Source of the DNA: Natronorubrum halalkaliphilum
GTDB lineage: Archaea; Halobacteriota; Halobacteria; Halobacteriales; Natrialbaceae
Direction of reading: 5' to 3'
Length of the DNA: 64,000 nucleotides
NCBI RefSeq assembly: GCF_009834785.1
Contig: NZ_WUYX01000004.1
Location: forward strand, 62,001-126,000
The notes under the pieces are model-generated. The model saw only the letters and a list, made by a program, of their open reading frames with translations, ran no database searches and was not told where the DNA came from. Below are positions 33,363 to 41,914 of this stretch, one piece after another. Position numbers and translations under genes: made by a program. Position 1 is the stretch's first letter; the number at the start of each line of letters is the position of its first letter.

Positions 33363-35036
33363 ATGGTTGGAGATAATAACCCAGACGTTGATCGCAGATC
33401 GATCCTGAAAGCAGCCGGCGCGTTCGGTGCACTGTTCGGCATCAGTGGCGTCGCGTCCGCAACACCCGGCCGCGAACCGGGTCCGAGAAAGAACGAAATA
33501 ATTGTCGGCGTCGGCGCCTCCGTCTCGAGCGCCGAAGCGACGGTCGAATCAAATATTCCGAGCAACGCACGAATCGTCCACACGAACGATACGCTCGGCT
33601 ACGCTGCAGTAAAGTTCCCGGAAGACGCCGCTGCACAGGCGACGGAGAACTTCAAACAGAACGTCCTTCAGGCCGACGACATCGAGTACGCCGAGGACAA
33701 CGTCACCTTCGAAGCGCTCGAGATGGAGCCACTCGAGTCGGGCGACGGTGGCGCGGTAACCGAAAACGACGCGAGCACGTCCTACACCCCGAACGATCCG
33801 CATCTCGGCAGCCAGTACGCACCACAGCAGGTCAACTGCGAGGGTGCCTGGGAGGAGACGCTCGGCGATTCGGACGTCACGATTTCGATCGTCGATCAGG
33901 GGATCCAGTACGATCACCCGAACCTCGCGGCAAACATGGACGACAGTGTCTCGAACTACGGCTACGATTTCGTCGACAGTAACGACGATCCGTACCCGGT
34001 CAGCGCGGGCGAGAACCACGGCACGCACGTCGGGGGGATCGCAGCGGGCGGGACCGACAACGGAGAGGGCCACGCGGGCATCTCGAACTGTTCGATGCTG
34101 TCGGCGCGAGCACTCGGCGACGGCGGCGGCGGGTCGCTCTCGGACATCGCCGACGCGATTCAGTGGTCGGCCGACCAGGGCGCAGACATCATCAACATGT
34201 CCCTCGGCGGCGGCGGATACACGGAACTGATGGCAGACGCCTGTTCGTACGCCGACTCGCAGGGTTCGCTGCTCGTCGCGGCGGCCGGCAACGACTACGG
34301 CGGCAGCGTCTCGTATCCGGCCGCCTACGACACCGTCGTGGCCGTCTCATCGCTCGACGAAGGCGAGACGCTGTCGGCCTTCTCGAACGTCGGTCCGGAG
34401 ATCGAACTGGCCGCACCCGGCGGAGACGTTCTCTCGACGGTCAACTGGGACGAGTACGACTCGCTGTCCGGAACCTCGATGGCCTCGCCGGTCGTCGCCG
34501 GGGTCGCCGGCCTCGCGCTGTCCGCGTGGCCGTCCCTTTCGAACGACGAGCTGCGGTCACACCTCCACGAGACTGCGGTCGACATCGGTCTCTCCTCGAA
34601 CGAGCAGGGACACGGCCGAGTCGACGCCAACAATGTGGTCACCATCGAACCGGGCAACGGTTCCGATCCAGATCCCGATCCCGATCCCGAACCCGGCGAC
34701 TGCGGCGACGAGGTCAACACCGCGAGCGCAGAGGGCGAACTCAGCGGTGGCTGGTGGGGCAACCCGAGCGACACCTACAGCTACGAACTCGAGACCGCAA
34801 ACCCCTGTAACGCTACCGTCACTCTCGACGGTCCTTCCGACGCGACGTTCGACCTCTATCTAACCCTGGACGGACGAACGCCGACGACGTCGGACTACGA
34901 CGAACGGTCCTACAGCTGGGGTGCCGACGAAGAGATCGAAGTCGATCTTTCCGGCGACGAGACGCTCGGAATCCTCGTCGACCGATACGACGGCAGCGGC
35001 TCCTACACCCTCACTGTCGAGGAACTCGGCAAGTAA
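33363..35036 (+). CDS. Secreted subtilisin-like serine protease (halolysin-like)
   Basis: A 557-residue S8 protease. A Tat signal ([17 protein letters not shown], cleaved after about residue 33) directs folded export. An inhibitor-like propeptide (about 45-120) follows. The catalytic triad is Asp178 in [13 protein letters not shown], His219 in [12 protein letters not shown] and Ser372 in [13 protein letters not shown], with oxyanion Asn310 in AAAGNDYGG. After an Asp-Pro repeat linker (about 437-445) comes a C-terminal pre-peptidase-like beta domain ending in [10 protein letters not shown]. It should degrade proteins outside the cell at high salt. The ATG at 33363 starts the Tat signal. Confidence 0.93.
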   Translation: MVGDNNPDVDRRSILKAAGAFGALFGISGVASATPGREPGPRKNEIIVGVGASVSSAEATVESNIPSNARIVHTNDTLGYAAVKFPEDAAAQATENFKQNVLQADDIEYAEDNVTFEALEMEPLESGDGGAVTENDASTSYTPNDPHLGSQYAPQQVNCEGAWEETLGDSDVTISIVDQGIQYDHPNLAANMDDSVSNYGYDFVDSNDDPYPVSAGENHGTHVGGIAAGGTDNGEGHAGISNCSMLSARALGDGGGGSLSDIADAIQWSADQGADIINMSLGGGGYTELMADACSYADSQGSLLVAAAGNDYGGSVSYPAAYDTVVAVSSLDEGETLSAFSNVGPEIELAAPGGDVLSTVNWDEYDSLSGTSMASPVVAGVAGLALSAWPSLSNDELRSHLHETAVDIGLSSNEQGHGRVDANNVVTIEPGNGSDPDPDPDPEPGDCGDEVNTASAEGELSGGWWGNPSDTYSYELETANPCNATVTLDGPSDATFDLYLTLDGRTPTTSDYDERSYSWGADEEIEVDLSGDETLGILVDRYDGSGSYTLTVEELGK

Positions 35037-35064
35037 CGCCGACTCCCGCTGACGGCCTCTCGAG

Positions 35065-35076
35065 TGTCCTATTTTT
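35065..35076 (+). terminator. T-rich terminator-like stretch
   Basis: GTCCTATTTTTA, about 30 bases after the subtilase stop, resembles the oligo-T terminators of archaea. Confidence 0.3.
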
Positions 35077-35144
35077 AAGCGAACACACCATCGCGGGGCA
35101 GGCCGACGAAAAGACATTACTATTTCGGGCGTGTCCACCCGAAT

Positions 35145-36242
35145 ATGCCGCTTCAGACGCCGCCGTTACGTGGGGTTCACGACGAGCGCGGAGCGAAGTT
35201 CACGGAGTTTGGCGGCTGGGACATGCCAGTAGAGTTCGATTCGATCCAGACGGAACACGCGGCCGTCCGTGGAGACGCCGGAATTTTCGACGTCTCTCAT
35301 ATGGGCCAAATTCACGTCACCGGGTCGGACGCGACGAAACTCATGCAACGGCTGACCTCGAACGACGTCACCCGACTCGAGGTCGGCGATTCCCAGTACG
35401 CCGCGATCACCGACGAAGAAGGACACATCATCGACGACACCGTCGTCTATCGGCAACCGAATCAGGCCGGAGACCCGACGTATCTCTTCGTGCCCAACGC
35501 CGGGACCGACGAGGCGACACACGAACGGTGGATCAGCTACCGCAACGAGTGGGAGCTCGAGGCCACCGTTGACAACCGGACCGACGAGTACGCGATGTTC
35601 GCGGTTCAGGGACCCGACGCGGTCGAACTCGTCGATGATGCAGCCGACGAAGCCGTCGACGAACTGGGTCGGTTCGAAGCCCAGTACGCGACTCTCGACG
35701 ACGTGACCTGCTGGATCGCCCGCACGGGATACACCGGTGAGGACGGCTTCGAACTGATCGTCCCCTGGTCGGAAGCCGAATCCATCTGGTCGACGTTCGA
35801 TTGCCAGCCGTGTGGACTGGGCGCTCGAGACACGTTGCGAATCGAGGCCGGGCTCTTGCTCGCCGGTCAGGATTTCGACCTCGAGTCCAACCCCCGTACC
35901 CCCTACGAGGCCGGCATCGGGTTCACCGTCAAACTGGACACCGAGTTCCTCGGTCGCGACGCGCTCGAGGACGTTCACGAGGCGGGCATCGAGGAGAAAC
36001 TCGTTGGCTTCCAGTTGATCGACCGCGGTGTTCCACGTCACGGCTACGACATCACGAACACCGAGAGCCGGGTCATCGGCACCGTCACCAGCGGAACGAT
36101 GAGCCCGTCGCTCGAGAAACCGATCGGTCTCGGCTACGTACCGGCCGAGTATGCGGAGCCGGGGACGACCTTGCAGGTCGTGGTCCGCGGGCAGTCCAAA
36201 AAGGCAAGAGTTGAAACCACCCCGTTCATCGACACAGTATAA
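35145..36242 (+). CDS. gcvT: Aminomethyltransferase (glycine cleavage T protein)
   Basis: A 365-residue T protein. It opens [20 protein letters not shown] and has [15 protein letters not shown] with the conserved Asp near 49, [14 protein letters not shown] near 190 and [14 protein letters not shown] near 223. It takes the aminomethyl group from lipoylated GcvH, releases ammonia and makes 5,10-methylene-tetrahydrofolate. Its stop shares one base with the gcvH start (TAATG), so the two are coupled. The glycine decarboxylase subunits (gcvP) are not in the window and probably lie elsewhere. Confidence 0.94.
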   Translation: MPLQTPPLRGVHDERGAKFTEFGGWDMPVEFDSIQTEHAAVRGDAGIFDVSHMGQIHVTGSDATKLMQRLTSNDVTRLEVGDSQYAAITDEEGHIIDDTVVYRQPNQAGDPTYLFVPNAGTDEATHERWISYRNEWELEATVDNRTDEYAMFAVQGPDAVELVDDAADEAVDELGRFEAQYATLDDVTCWIARTGYTGEDGFELIVPWSEAESIWSTFDCQPCGLGARDTLRIEAGLLLAGQDFDLESNPRTPYEAGIGFTVKLDTEFLGRDALEDVHEAGIEEKLVGFQLIDRGVPRHGYDITNTESRVIGTVTSGTMSPSLEKPIGLGYVPAEYAEPGTTLQVVVRGQSKKARVETTPFIDTV

Positions 36243-36625
36243 TGAGCTTCGACATTCCCGACGACAGACGGTATCTTGAATCGCACGAGTGGGCACTTGA
36301 AGACGACGGCACCGTTCGGGTCGGCATTTCCGACTTCGCACAGGACGAACTTGGCGACGTCGTCTTCGTCGAACTCCCCGACACGGGCGACGAACTCTCC
36401 CGGGACGAAGAGTTCGGCGTCATCGAGTCGATCAAAGCCGTCTCGGATCTCTACGCTCCCGTCAGCGGCGAGGTAACGGCAGTCAACGAGAGCTTGTTCG
36501 ACACGCCGGAACTGGTCAACGAGGATCCGTTCGGCGAGGGGTGGATGCTCGAACTCGAGGCCGACGATACGGCCGAACTCGACGAGTTGCTGAGCGCGGA
36601 CGAGTACGAGGACCAGATCGCCTGA
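36242..36625 (+). CDS. gcvH: Glycine cleavage H protein
   Basis: A 127-residue H protein that carries the lipoyl arm between the P, T and L proteins. The lipoylation lysine is Lys65 in [19 protein letters not shown]. The start [20 protein letters not shown] and the [12 protein letters not shown] segment are also typical. It is translationally coupled to gcvT by a one-base overlap. Confidence 0.95.
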   Translation: MSFDIPDDRRYLESHEWALEDDGTVRVGISDFAQDELGDVVFVELPDTGDELSRDEEFGVIESIKAVSDLYAPVSGEVTAVNESLFDTPELVNEDPFGEGWMLELEADDTAELDELLSADEYEDQIA

Positions 36626-36948
36626 TCCGGCTTTCGGCTGCGCCGAGAGTCGTTTTATACTGACAGAATGGGCCCGGCGGAGCACGTATCGCCCGATTCG
36701 AATCGGAACGCGCCCGCTCGAGTCGGCGCGATCGCGTTTTCGTCGATTTCAGCGCAGAGTTGCCCGTTTCAGGCGTGAACCGAACGGCTGCGTTGATCAA
36801 ATAGCTGTCGTGCGATCAGGTGTACACTGAGACTGTCTGCTGTAAGTCATTTCCGGCGGGATCGCAAGACGGCTCGCGGTCCCACCGGGAAATCGTTACA
36901 GCAAACCGTATAAGTTCCAGTGACCACCATCGGTACCGCCTACCCGCG
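36626..36948. other. Intergenic region with a long imperfect hairpin
   Basis: This 323-base gap lies between gcvH and a leftward small membrane protein. Apart from the 66-base hairpin element at 36838-36903, I see no gene. Confidence 0.6.
36838..36903. repeat. Long imperfect inverted repeat (66 bases)
   Basis: Two 31-base arms pair around an ACGG loop. The outer 8 bp (TGCTGTAA/TTACAGCA) and the inner GGGATCGC/GCGGTCCC are near-perfect, with a bulge and two mismatches between. It could be a non-autonomous MITE-like element, a bidirectional terminator between convergent messages (gcvTH and the leftward genes), or a small RNA. Confidence 0.6.
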
Positions 36949-37131
36949 TTACGCCGATGAATCGGATCGATTCACCGCGACGAGTACACCGCCCGAGAGA
37001 AGGACCATCGCAACACCCCAGAGAACCCACGCTATCGGATCGGCGACGCGAACCGTCAGCGCGAGTGTAACGAGGAATGTCGCCGTCACCGCGACCGTTA
37101 GCCGCTCCGTCCAGTCGAGTTGCTCGAGCAC
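36949..37131 (-). CDS. Small two-helix membrane protein
   Basis: A 60-residue protein, taking the GTG at 37131, with two hydrophobic helices (RLTVAVTATFLVTLALTVRV and IAWVLWGVAMVLLSGGVLVA). It follows the XRE regulator by 17 bases on the same strand and is probably cotranscribed. The function is unknown; small membrane partners beside HTH regulators are common in haloarchaea, but any link is inference. A longer frame upstream is Arg-rich and overlaps the regulator, so it is rejected. Confidence 0.6.
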   Translation of the reverse strand: MLEQLDWTERLTVAVTATFLVTLALTVRVADPIAWVLWGVAMVLLSGGVLVAVNRSDSSA

Positions 37132-37148
37132 CGGTATCTCTCCGTGAA

Positions 37149-37859
37149 TTACTCGAGGCCCGCGAGAGACTCGAGCATCTCGTCTAGATCTGCGTTGGTC
37201 ACGGCGAGCGCGTAGCCGTCGATCCGAGCCAGGTCGCCGGCGTGGTCCCACAGTTCGTCTTCGTCGATGCCGTGGAGGATCACGGCGTTCGGGGTCGGGT
37301 TGACGACCCGCAGGGCTACCAGCGGCGACTCGCCGCGGGTGACGCCTGTAAACACCAGGACGCGATTCGTGCTCTGGCCGTACAGCCGGAAGAACTCCTC
37401 GCTCGAGAGTCGCGTAATCGCTTTGATACTGTCGATGACCGTATGACCGCTGATGTGGTTGGTGTTACCGCCAGCGATCTCGGTCGCGTCGAGTTCGTCG
37501 TACAGCCGTGCGATCGGGATCGACGTCGCGTACTCTCGCAGGTCGTAGACGACGTCGCTCTCGAAGCCGGCCGAAAGCACCCGACCGTACTGTCGGATCC
37601 GGTCGCCGCCCCGCCGTTCGTCGATCTCGAGGAGTCCATAGACGAGTCGGCTGACGACGGCGATACCGGGACTCTCCCGGCGGCCGCTCTCGTAATCGGA
37701 GATGACCGACGAGGAGACGCTCAGTTCCGATGCGAGATCCGTCTGCGAGATGTCGAAGTCCGTTCGCCACTTGCGTAACGTGGCGCCGGGATCATCGCTC
37801 AGCGTGATCTCTCCGGCAATCTTTTCTGCGAGTTCCTGTTTCGGCCCACGTCCGCCCAT
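37149..37859 (-). CDS. XRE-type HTH transcriptional regulator
   Basis: A 236-residue regulator. Residues about 22-75 form a lambda-repressor-like HTH: TLRKWRTDFDISQTDLASEL, then SVSSSVISDYESGRRESPG. The C-terminal 150 residues form an uncharacterised conserved domain (FRLYGQSTNRVLVFTGVTRG and the end segment with IDGYALAVTNADLDEM). This archaeal family, also found in methanogens, has no defined effector. It is followed by a small membrane protein. The ATG at 37859 starts at MGGRGPKQELAEKIAGEIT. Confidence 0.8.
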   Translation of the reverse strand: MGGRGPKQELAEKIAGEITLSDDPGATLRKWRTDFDISQTDLASELSVSSSVISDYESGRRESPGIAVVSRLVYGLLEIDERRGGDRIRQYGRVLSAGFESDVVYDLREYATSIPIARLYDELDATEIAGGNTNHISGHTVIDSIKAITRLSSEEFFRLYGQSTNRVLVFTGVTRGESPLVALRVVNPTPNAVILHGIDEDELWDHAGDLARIDGYALAVTNADLDEMLESLAGLE

Positions 37860-38067
37860 ATACGTCGGTCGCTCGGTCGCCTCAAGTAGCTACTGAAGAC
37901 GCTTCGTTAGGGCGGCCGTCGCCCAGCGTATCAAACGATAGTAGCCACTGGAAGTCAGTACGCGACTAGTTCTGGGTGGTACTGTAACGGTTCAGTTCCA
38001 GGAAAACGGCCGGAGTGTTCGGCCCGTAACCGCTGTCAGCCGGCCGATAGCGCCTCTGGGTGCTCAG

Positions 38068-38268
38068 CTACGCGTTGTTCATCCGCGTGCTGTCGCGGTT
38101 ACCACAGCGGATACACTCTCGAACCCGATACGGTTCCCGCGAGTACTGGGCGTTGTCCCCGCTTCCACCTTCGGTTATAAGTTGGATAGAAACTTCGTGG
38201 AGCGTCTCCATTTCACAGACATCACACGGTTCAGTCATCCCGTTAGATACGCCATTTGTCGTTGCCAT
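38068..38268 (-). CDS. Small zinc-ribbon protein
   Basis: A 66-residue protein with CDVC near 15 and CIRCGN near 52, a zinc-ribbon pair spaced by beta strands (TLHEVSIQLIT and REPYRVREC). It is a common haloarchaeal family of unknown function. A TATA-like GATATATAAC on the minus strand (near 38290-38300) precedes the ATG at 38268. Confidence 0.7.
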   Translation of the reverse strand: MATTNGVSNGMTEPCDVCEMETLHEVSIQLITEGGSGDNAQYSREPYRVRECIRCGNRDSTRMNNA

Positions 38269-38321
38269 ATCTGACTCTCACACCAATATGTTATATATCC
38301 GTGACAGTAGCTTCGTCCGGC

Positions 38322-38347
38322 GAGAAGAGGTATAAATAGGTCTTCTC
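38322..38347 (+). promoter_or_regulatory. TATA box bracketed by inverted repeat GAGAAGA-N12-TCTTCTC
   Basis: The perfect 7-bp arms flank GGTATAAATAGG, a near-ideal archaeal TATA box. A protein bound here would block TBP, so this looks like a repressor operator for the short ORF or the genes beyond it. Confidence 0.55.
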
Positions 38348-38378
38348 ACGAATTGATAACACCCACTGATCGAGGAGT

Positions 38379-38477
38379 ATGGACCTTGTTCGATGGAATA
38401 CGATGACTGAGGATGACGCTCTCAGCGGTTTTCCGCTGTGGCACTTTCAACCACATGTGCTGAAATTATCATATTAG
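38379..38477 (+). CDS. Candidate 32-residue small protein
   Basis: An ATG at 38379 is preceded by GAGGAG at the right distance for ribosome binding and lies about 45 bases after the TATA box at 38331. The frame (MDLVRWNTMTEDDALSG at the start) ends at TAG 38475-38477. The protein is not obviously haloarchaeal in composition (few acidic residues, aromatic-rich end). It could be a leader peptide, a small regulatory protein, or chance. Confidence 0.35.
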   Translation: MDLVRWNTMTEDDALSGFPLWHFQPHVLKLSY

Positions 38478-38642
38478 TAAACAGGCTGATTGGGTAGTAA
38501 CTCCGTCTCTGTAATTGGGGCTTGGATTCTTGGTTGTGGCCTGTGTCCGAAAACACGGCCGTATCTTGACGAACATATCGGAAATAAACACGTTCTATCG
38601 ACTGGGAAAGGCTTTTGCTATTACTCTCTAAAGCAGGGATAT

Positions 38643-38993
38643 ATGAATGAGGAGTCCTCCATTGAACAAATACTTGATACTATTGGGGACAAACACGCAC
38701 GAACCGTTCTCGCTTCGATCAGCCGTGAACCCAGTTCGGCGAAAGAGTTGGAAGAACGGCTTGATCTCTCCCAACCGACGATTTATCGACGGCTCGAACT
38801 TCTTCAGGAGCACGACCTCATCAAGGATCGAACCCTCGTTGCGGACGACGGAAACCACTATAAAGAGTATACGTGTAATTTCAACAGCACGGTTATCTCG
38901 CTCGACGACGACGAGTACGACATTCGTATTTTCCGTGAAGAGAACCTCCCGGACCGGTTTTCGTCGCTCTGGGACGAACTCGGTGCAAAATGA
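38643..38993 (+). CDS. Winged-helix (ArsR-like) transcriptional regulator
   Basis: A 116-residue protein with an N-terminal winged helix: EQILDTIGDKHARTVLASIS, then EPSSAKELEERLDLSQPTIY as the helix-turn-helix and RRLELLQEHDLIKDRTLV leading into the wing. A short acidic C-terminal part (DDDEYDIRIFREE) follows. I chose the ATG at 38643; the longer frame upstream enters an A/T-rich region with no homology. A small membrane-protein gene follows at 76 bases; this pair occurs repeatedly in haloarchaea, so joint function is likely. Confidence 0.75.
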   Translation: MNEESSIEQILDTIGDKHARTVLASISREPSSAKELEERLDLSQPTIYRRLELLQEHDLIKDRTLVADDGNHYKEYTCNFNSTVISLDDDEYDIRIFREENLPDRFSSLWDELGAK

Positions 38994-39069
38994 GTCCCGT
39001 ACTCGCGCCCGGCAGCCTCCAACTCCGTCGAACGAGCACCACGCTGCGCTCGTGGACCGGTGAGTGGCG

Positions 39070-39342
39070 ATGACCGAAATCGCTGACGCGGTTCTCATGT
39101 TGTCCCAGATGATCGTTTTCGCCCTCTCGCTGGGTCTGACGGTCATTAGCTTTCAATCGTACGCAAAGCAGAACTCGAAACGGTTGGAGTCCGCGTTTAT
39201 CGGATTCGCCTTTCTCAGTATGGGCGTCGGGCTCACGACGATCACCGCCCAACTCTCGACTCCGTCGACGTGGTTTTACGTCGTCGAAACGATCCCCTTC
39301 ATCGTCGGGTTCGGGATGCTCTACCTCTCGCTCTATCGGTGA
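39070..39342 (+). CDS. Small three-helix membrane protein (DUF7521-like)
   Basis: A 90-residue protein with three hydrophobic helices (about 6-26, 38-60 and 68-88). It resembles the haloarchaeal membrane family found next to ArsR-like winged-helix regulators, and its neighbour upstream is such a regulator. It may act as a signal-sensing partner; this is inferred. An in-frame GTG 6 bases upstream is an alternative start. Confidence 0.7.
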   Translation: MTEIADAVLMLSQMIVFALSLGLTVISFQSYAKQNSKRLESAFIGFAFLSMGVGLTTITAQLSTPSTWFYVVETIPFIVGFGMLYLSLYR

Positions 39343-39348
39343 GTGTCG

Positions 39349-40095
39349 TCATTCCGACGCGGGCGAATCGGCCGTCTCGACGCGCTTTCGGAGCCAGGCT
39401 ACCGCGTCCTCGACCGCTGTCTCGTCCGTTCCTCGGACCCGGATCCGGCCCGGTCGCTCCTCGCTGCGCGGGTAACTGCCGACGGCGACGTCGAACGCCT
39501 CGGTGACGCCCTCGAGTACGTCGTGGAGCGAGCCTTCAGGAGCCGGCGTGAAAACTGTCCGCGCGATGGCATCACCCTGGAATTCGTCGGCAACGTGCTC
39601 GAACATGGCCTGCATTTCGTTCGGAATGCCGGCGAAAACGTAGACGTTCTCGGCGATACAGCCGGGAGCCCACCCTGCATCGGTGACGATCGGCGTCGCG
39701 CCTTCGGGAATCGCCGCCGCGGCGTCGAGGTCCAGATCCAGATCGTACTCGTCGATCAGTTCCGGGTTCTCGTCGCGGAAGGCCGCCGCCTTCTCGAGGA
39801 GTTCGTCCCTGATCGTTTCGTGGACGACGAGATCGCGTCCCAGCCCGTCTGCAACGCCTTCGACGGTGACGTCGTCGGGCGTACCACCGATCCCGCCAGT
39901 TACGATGACGGCCTCGAACTCGTCGGCCCAGCGGGACACGTAGTCCGCGATGAGGGCCCGATCGTCGGGGATCGTCAAGATCCGTTCGACCGTGCTCCCG
40001 CGGTCGGTGATCGCCTCGGCGAGCCAGGACGCGTTTGTGTTGGTCGTCGACCCTGCGAGAATCTCGTCGCCGACGGTGACGATCGCGACGTTCAT
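39349..40095 (-). CDS. Molybdopterin-binding-domain protein (CinA N-terminal type)
   Basis: A 248-residue protein of the CinA/MoCF_biosynth family, without the CinA C-terminal deamidase. The start VAIVTVGDEILAGSTTNTNASW and the loop VIVTGGIGGTPDDVTVEGVA near 65 are typical. In bacterial CinA this domain has ADP-ribose pyrophosphatase activity; here the substrate is unknown. The stand-alone C-terminal partner domain is encoded at 17159-17677. It is convergent with the small membrane gene, with only 6 bases between the stops. Confidence 0.85.
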   Translation of the reverse strand: MNVAIVTVGDEILAGSTTNTNASWLAEAITDRGSTVERILTIPDDRALIADYVSRWADEFEAVIVTGGIGGTPDDVTVEGVADGLGRDLVVHETIRDELLEKAAAFRDENPELIDEYDLDLDLDAAAAIPEGATPIVTDAGWAPGCIAENVYVFAGIPNEMQAMFEHVADEFQGDAIARTVFTPAPEGSLHDVLEGVTEAFDVAVGSYPRSEERPGRIRVRGTDETAVEDAVAWLRKRVETADSPASE

Positions 40096-40263
40096 ACGGG
40101 CCGTTTGGGATCCCGATAGTTAGCGCCGTCGGCAGCGAACGCTGCTCGCTGACACCGTCCTGGAACTGTGTTACCGTCGGTTCCGAGGCGTGAGACGGAA
40201 CCGCATCGACGTTACCCGTCGGTTCAATTACCCATCGCCGGTTCATCGGCCGTCTCATCTTCC

Positions 40264-41316
40264 CTATCCGCCGGTATCGTCCGCCCATTCCGATTCGATC
40301 TCCTCGAGACACTCCTCCGCGTGTGGGTTCCCGTGGGTGATGCCAGCGACCATGTAGTCGTCGGGATCGGTCGTGAGGCCGCCGATGACCGTTCCGTACT
40401 CGCCGTAATCGCCGACGGTGACGACGATTTCGTCTCCGTTTTCGGCGACCCCCTGCCCGTCGCCGATCTCGAAGACGATCGTCCCCGAAAACGGCGCGTC
40501 GACGTCGTCGCCGACGGTGACGCCGTCTTCCATGAGCGTGTTTCCGAACCCGGCCCGATCGTAGAATCCCGTACTCGCGTAAGCGACGTCACCGTCTTCG
40601 AAGCTGCCGCTGACCGTCGCTCGCGTACAGGACTCGAAAGTTACACTCTCATCGCCCGAATCGTCGTCGGCTCCGTCGCCGGCCTCGACGACTACCGTCT
40701 CGACGGCCTCGTCGGTACCGGTGTCGACGCGGACGGGAAACTCCTCGACGTCACCGGCGGGCTCACCCGCCTGGAACCCGAGCGTCACAGTGCTCGATTC
40801 GCCCGACTCAAGCGTCAGCGTCTGGCTATCTTCGATCGTGGGATCGTGACCGACAACGAGATCGATATCTGCCGTCCCGGACTCGTACCCGACGTTCTCG
40901 ACTCTGGCGACAACCTCGAGTCGTTCACCGCCGCCGACCGGCGATGTCGTCCGCATCGCAGTCACCTCGAAGGAGGTGGAGACGGATTCATCGGCGTCAT
41001 CGCTGGTCTCGTCGGATTCGGTGTTCTCGTCGTCGCCGGTGCCGTCAGCGTCATCAGTCGTCGATTCGGTAGTGTCCTCATCGTCTCCTTCGTCCCTCGT
41101 CCCGTTCCCGCCTTCGTCATCGTCCCCGTTTGCCGTTCCGTCCCCGTCTTCGTCATCGTCCCCGTTTGCCGTTCCGTCCCCGTCTTCGTCATCGTCCTCG
41201 AGTTCCGTTGTTCCGTTCCCCTCGCTCGAGCCGTCGTCCGCGTTCAGACAGCCAGCGACCCCGACCCCGATACCGATCCCGGTTCCCGTGGTTGCGATGA
41301 ACGTTCGTCGTTCCAT
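40264..41316 (-). CDS. Very acidic Tat lipoprotein
   Basis: A 350-residue protein with a Tat-like signal (MERRTFIATTGTGIGIG) and a lipobox ending VAGC near residue 23. A region of about 90 residues made mainly of Asp, Glu, Gly, Thr and Asn follows, built in part from a 12-residue repeat DGDGTANGDDDE. A beta-sandwich-like part (TSFEVTAMRTTSPVGGGERLE onward, about 115-200) resembles CARDB domains. The C-terminal 130 residues are not recognised. It should be anchored outside the membrane; the acidic region is probably a spacer. I used the ATG at 41316, ten codons inside the longest frame. Confidence 0.75.
   Translation of the reverse strand: MERRTFIATTGTGIGIGVGVAGCLNADDGSSEGNGTTELEDDDEDGDGTANGDDDEDGDGTANGDDDEGGNGTRDEGDDEDTTESTTDDADGTGDDENTESDETSDDADESVSTSFEVTAMRTTSPVGGGERLEVVARVENVGYESGTADIDLVVGHDPTIEDSQTLTLESGESSTVTLGFQAGEPAGDVEEFPVRVDTGTDEAVETVVVEAGDGADDDSGDESVTFESCTRATVSGSFEDGDVAYASTGFYDRAGFGNTLMEDGVTVGDDVDAPFSGTIVFEIGDGQGVAENGDEIVVTVGDYGEYGTVIGGLTTDPDDYMVAGITHGNPHAEECLEEIESEWADDTGG
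41112..41197. repeat. In-frame 36-base tandem repeat (about 2.4 copies)
   Basis: The 36-base unit is repeated exactly at 41112 and 41148, with a partial third copy at 41184-41197. It encodes the 12-residue Asp/Gly repeat of the acidic lipoprotein. Copy number is probably variable between strains by slippage. Confidence 0.8.
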
Positions 41317-41552
41317 ACCGTACTCATTCCCGTCACCACATATCAATTGGTATGAAAATTGTCACGTCTGATTAGAGTCATCGGATCTTATCAAACCAGT
41401 TCTGACTGCTGTACGACAACTAGTAAGAGGGAGTCTCTTGCTGGACGTACGCGTATTTGTGAGCCTACACTACAGCTTAGTTACAAGAGTCGGAGTGTTC
41501 ATTCGGACGAGTATTTCGCTGTATCCGACGGAGTAGGAATCGGCTCGACGGC

Positions 41553-41693
41553 GACTACGTCGACGACCGCGGATCCACACCGTTCGACGGGCTTCACCTC
41601 GTCGAATCGAACGGCGATACCATCGTCTCGAGTGACGATACGTATGCTGACGTCACGTCCCGCCCGGACCTGAAGACGGTCGTCGCCAAGTGA
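41553..41693 (+). pseudogene. Decayed 3' end of a PIN toxin gene
   Basis: Frame from about 41579 to the stop at 41691-41693 encodes STPFDGLHLVESNGDTIVSS and onward, matching the last 40 or so residues of the toxin at 42146-42520. Upstream of about 41579 similarity continues faintly but with a frame change and is lost by 41550. No start, catalytic Asp at the N-terminus or antitoxin remains. Confidence 0.75.
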
Positions 41694-41756
41694 CGCTCCG
41701 CAACCACTAAACGCGACTCACCCCACCCAACCAGCAATGAGTGATTGGACTGAGCA
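41579..41756. repeat. Direct repeat copy 1 (toxin 3' end plus rfcL 5' end)
   Basis: Without gaps, 41579-41756 aligns to 42406-42583 at an offset of 827 bases, with about a dozen mismatches up to position 41752. It covers the toxin 3' end, the spacer ACGCTCCGCAACCACTAAAC and the first six codons of rfcL (MSDWTE), after which it degenerates to a stop. Confidence 0.85.
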
Positions 41757-41866
41757 GTCGAGAAAATACGATGTAAATTCGGTGTACTGAGAACGTCGAA
41801 TATGCGTCGTCGGTCGATCGTGAATACAGAGACAAACTCCGACAAGTGAACACAGAATGGGACAAT

Positions 41867-41876
41867 CCTATATATT
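41867..41876 (+). promoter_or_regulatory. TATA-like box of the VapBC-like module
   Basis: CCTATATATT lies about 40 bases before the antitoxin ATG at 41915. A second T-rich stretch (GTTTTTATC) is nearer, at 41884-41892. Confidence 0.4.
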
Positions 41877-41914
41877 GGGGAATGTTTTTATCTTTGCCCA
41901 CCGTACACCGAGGT

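Larger units (their letters stand above)
38269..38642. other. A/T-rich divergent promoter region with a 32-codon ORF
   Basis: This 374-base gap is A/T-richer than its surroundings. It contains a TATA box inside a dyad (38322-38347), a 32-codon ORF with a purine-rich ribosome-binding-like GAGGAG (38379-38477), and a second A/T-rich promoter-like stretch before the winged-helix gene. Confidence 0.6.
41317..41914. other. Intergenic region containing the repeat scar and the VapB-like promoter
   Basis: This 598-base region has no intact gene. It includes the decayed toxin/rfcL segment at about 41553-41756 (see separate entries), an AAGAG-GGAGT-CTCTT dyad near 41424-41438, and a TATA-like CTATATATT near 41868 before the antitoxin gene. 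Confidence 0.6.

Noticed and set aside
38991-39074. A 27-codon frame between the winged-helix and membrane-protein genes
   Set aside because: Very short, Arg/Ser/Leu-rich and unlike haloarchaeal proteins; the overlap with the upstream stop is the only support.
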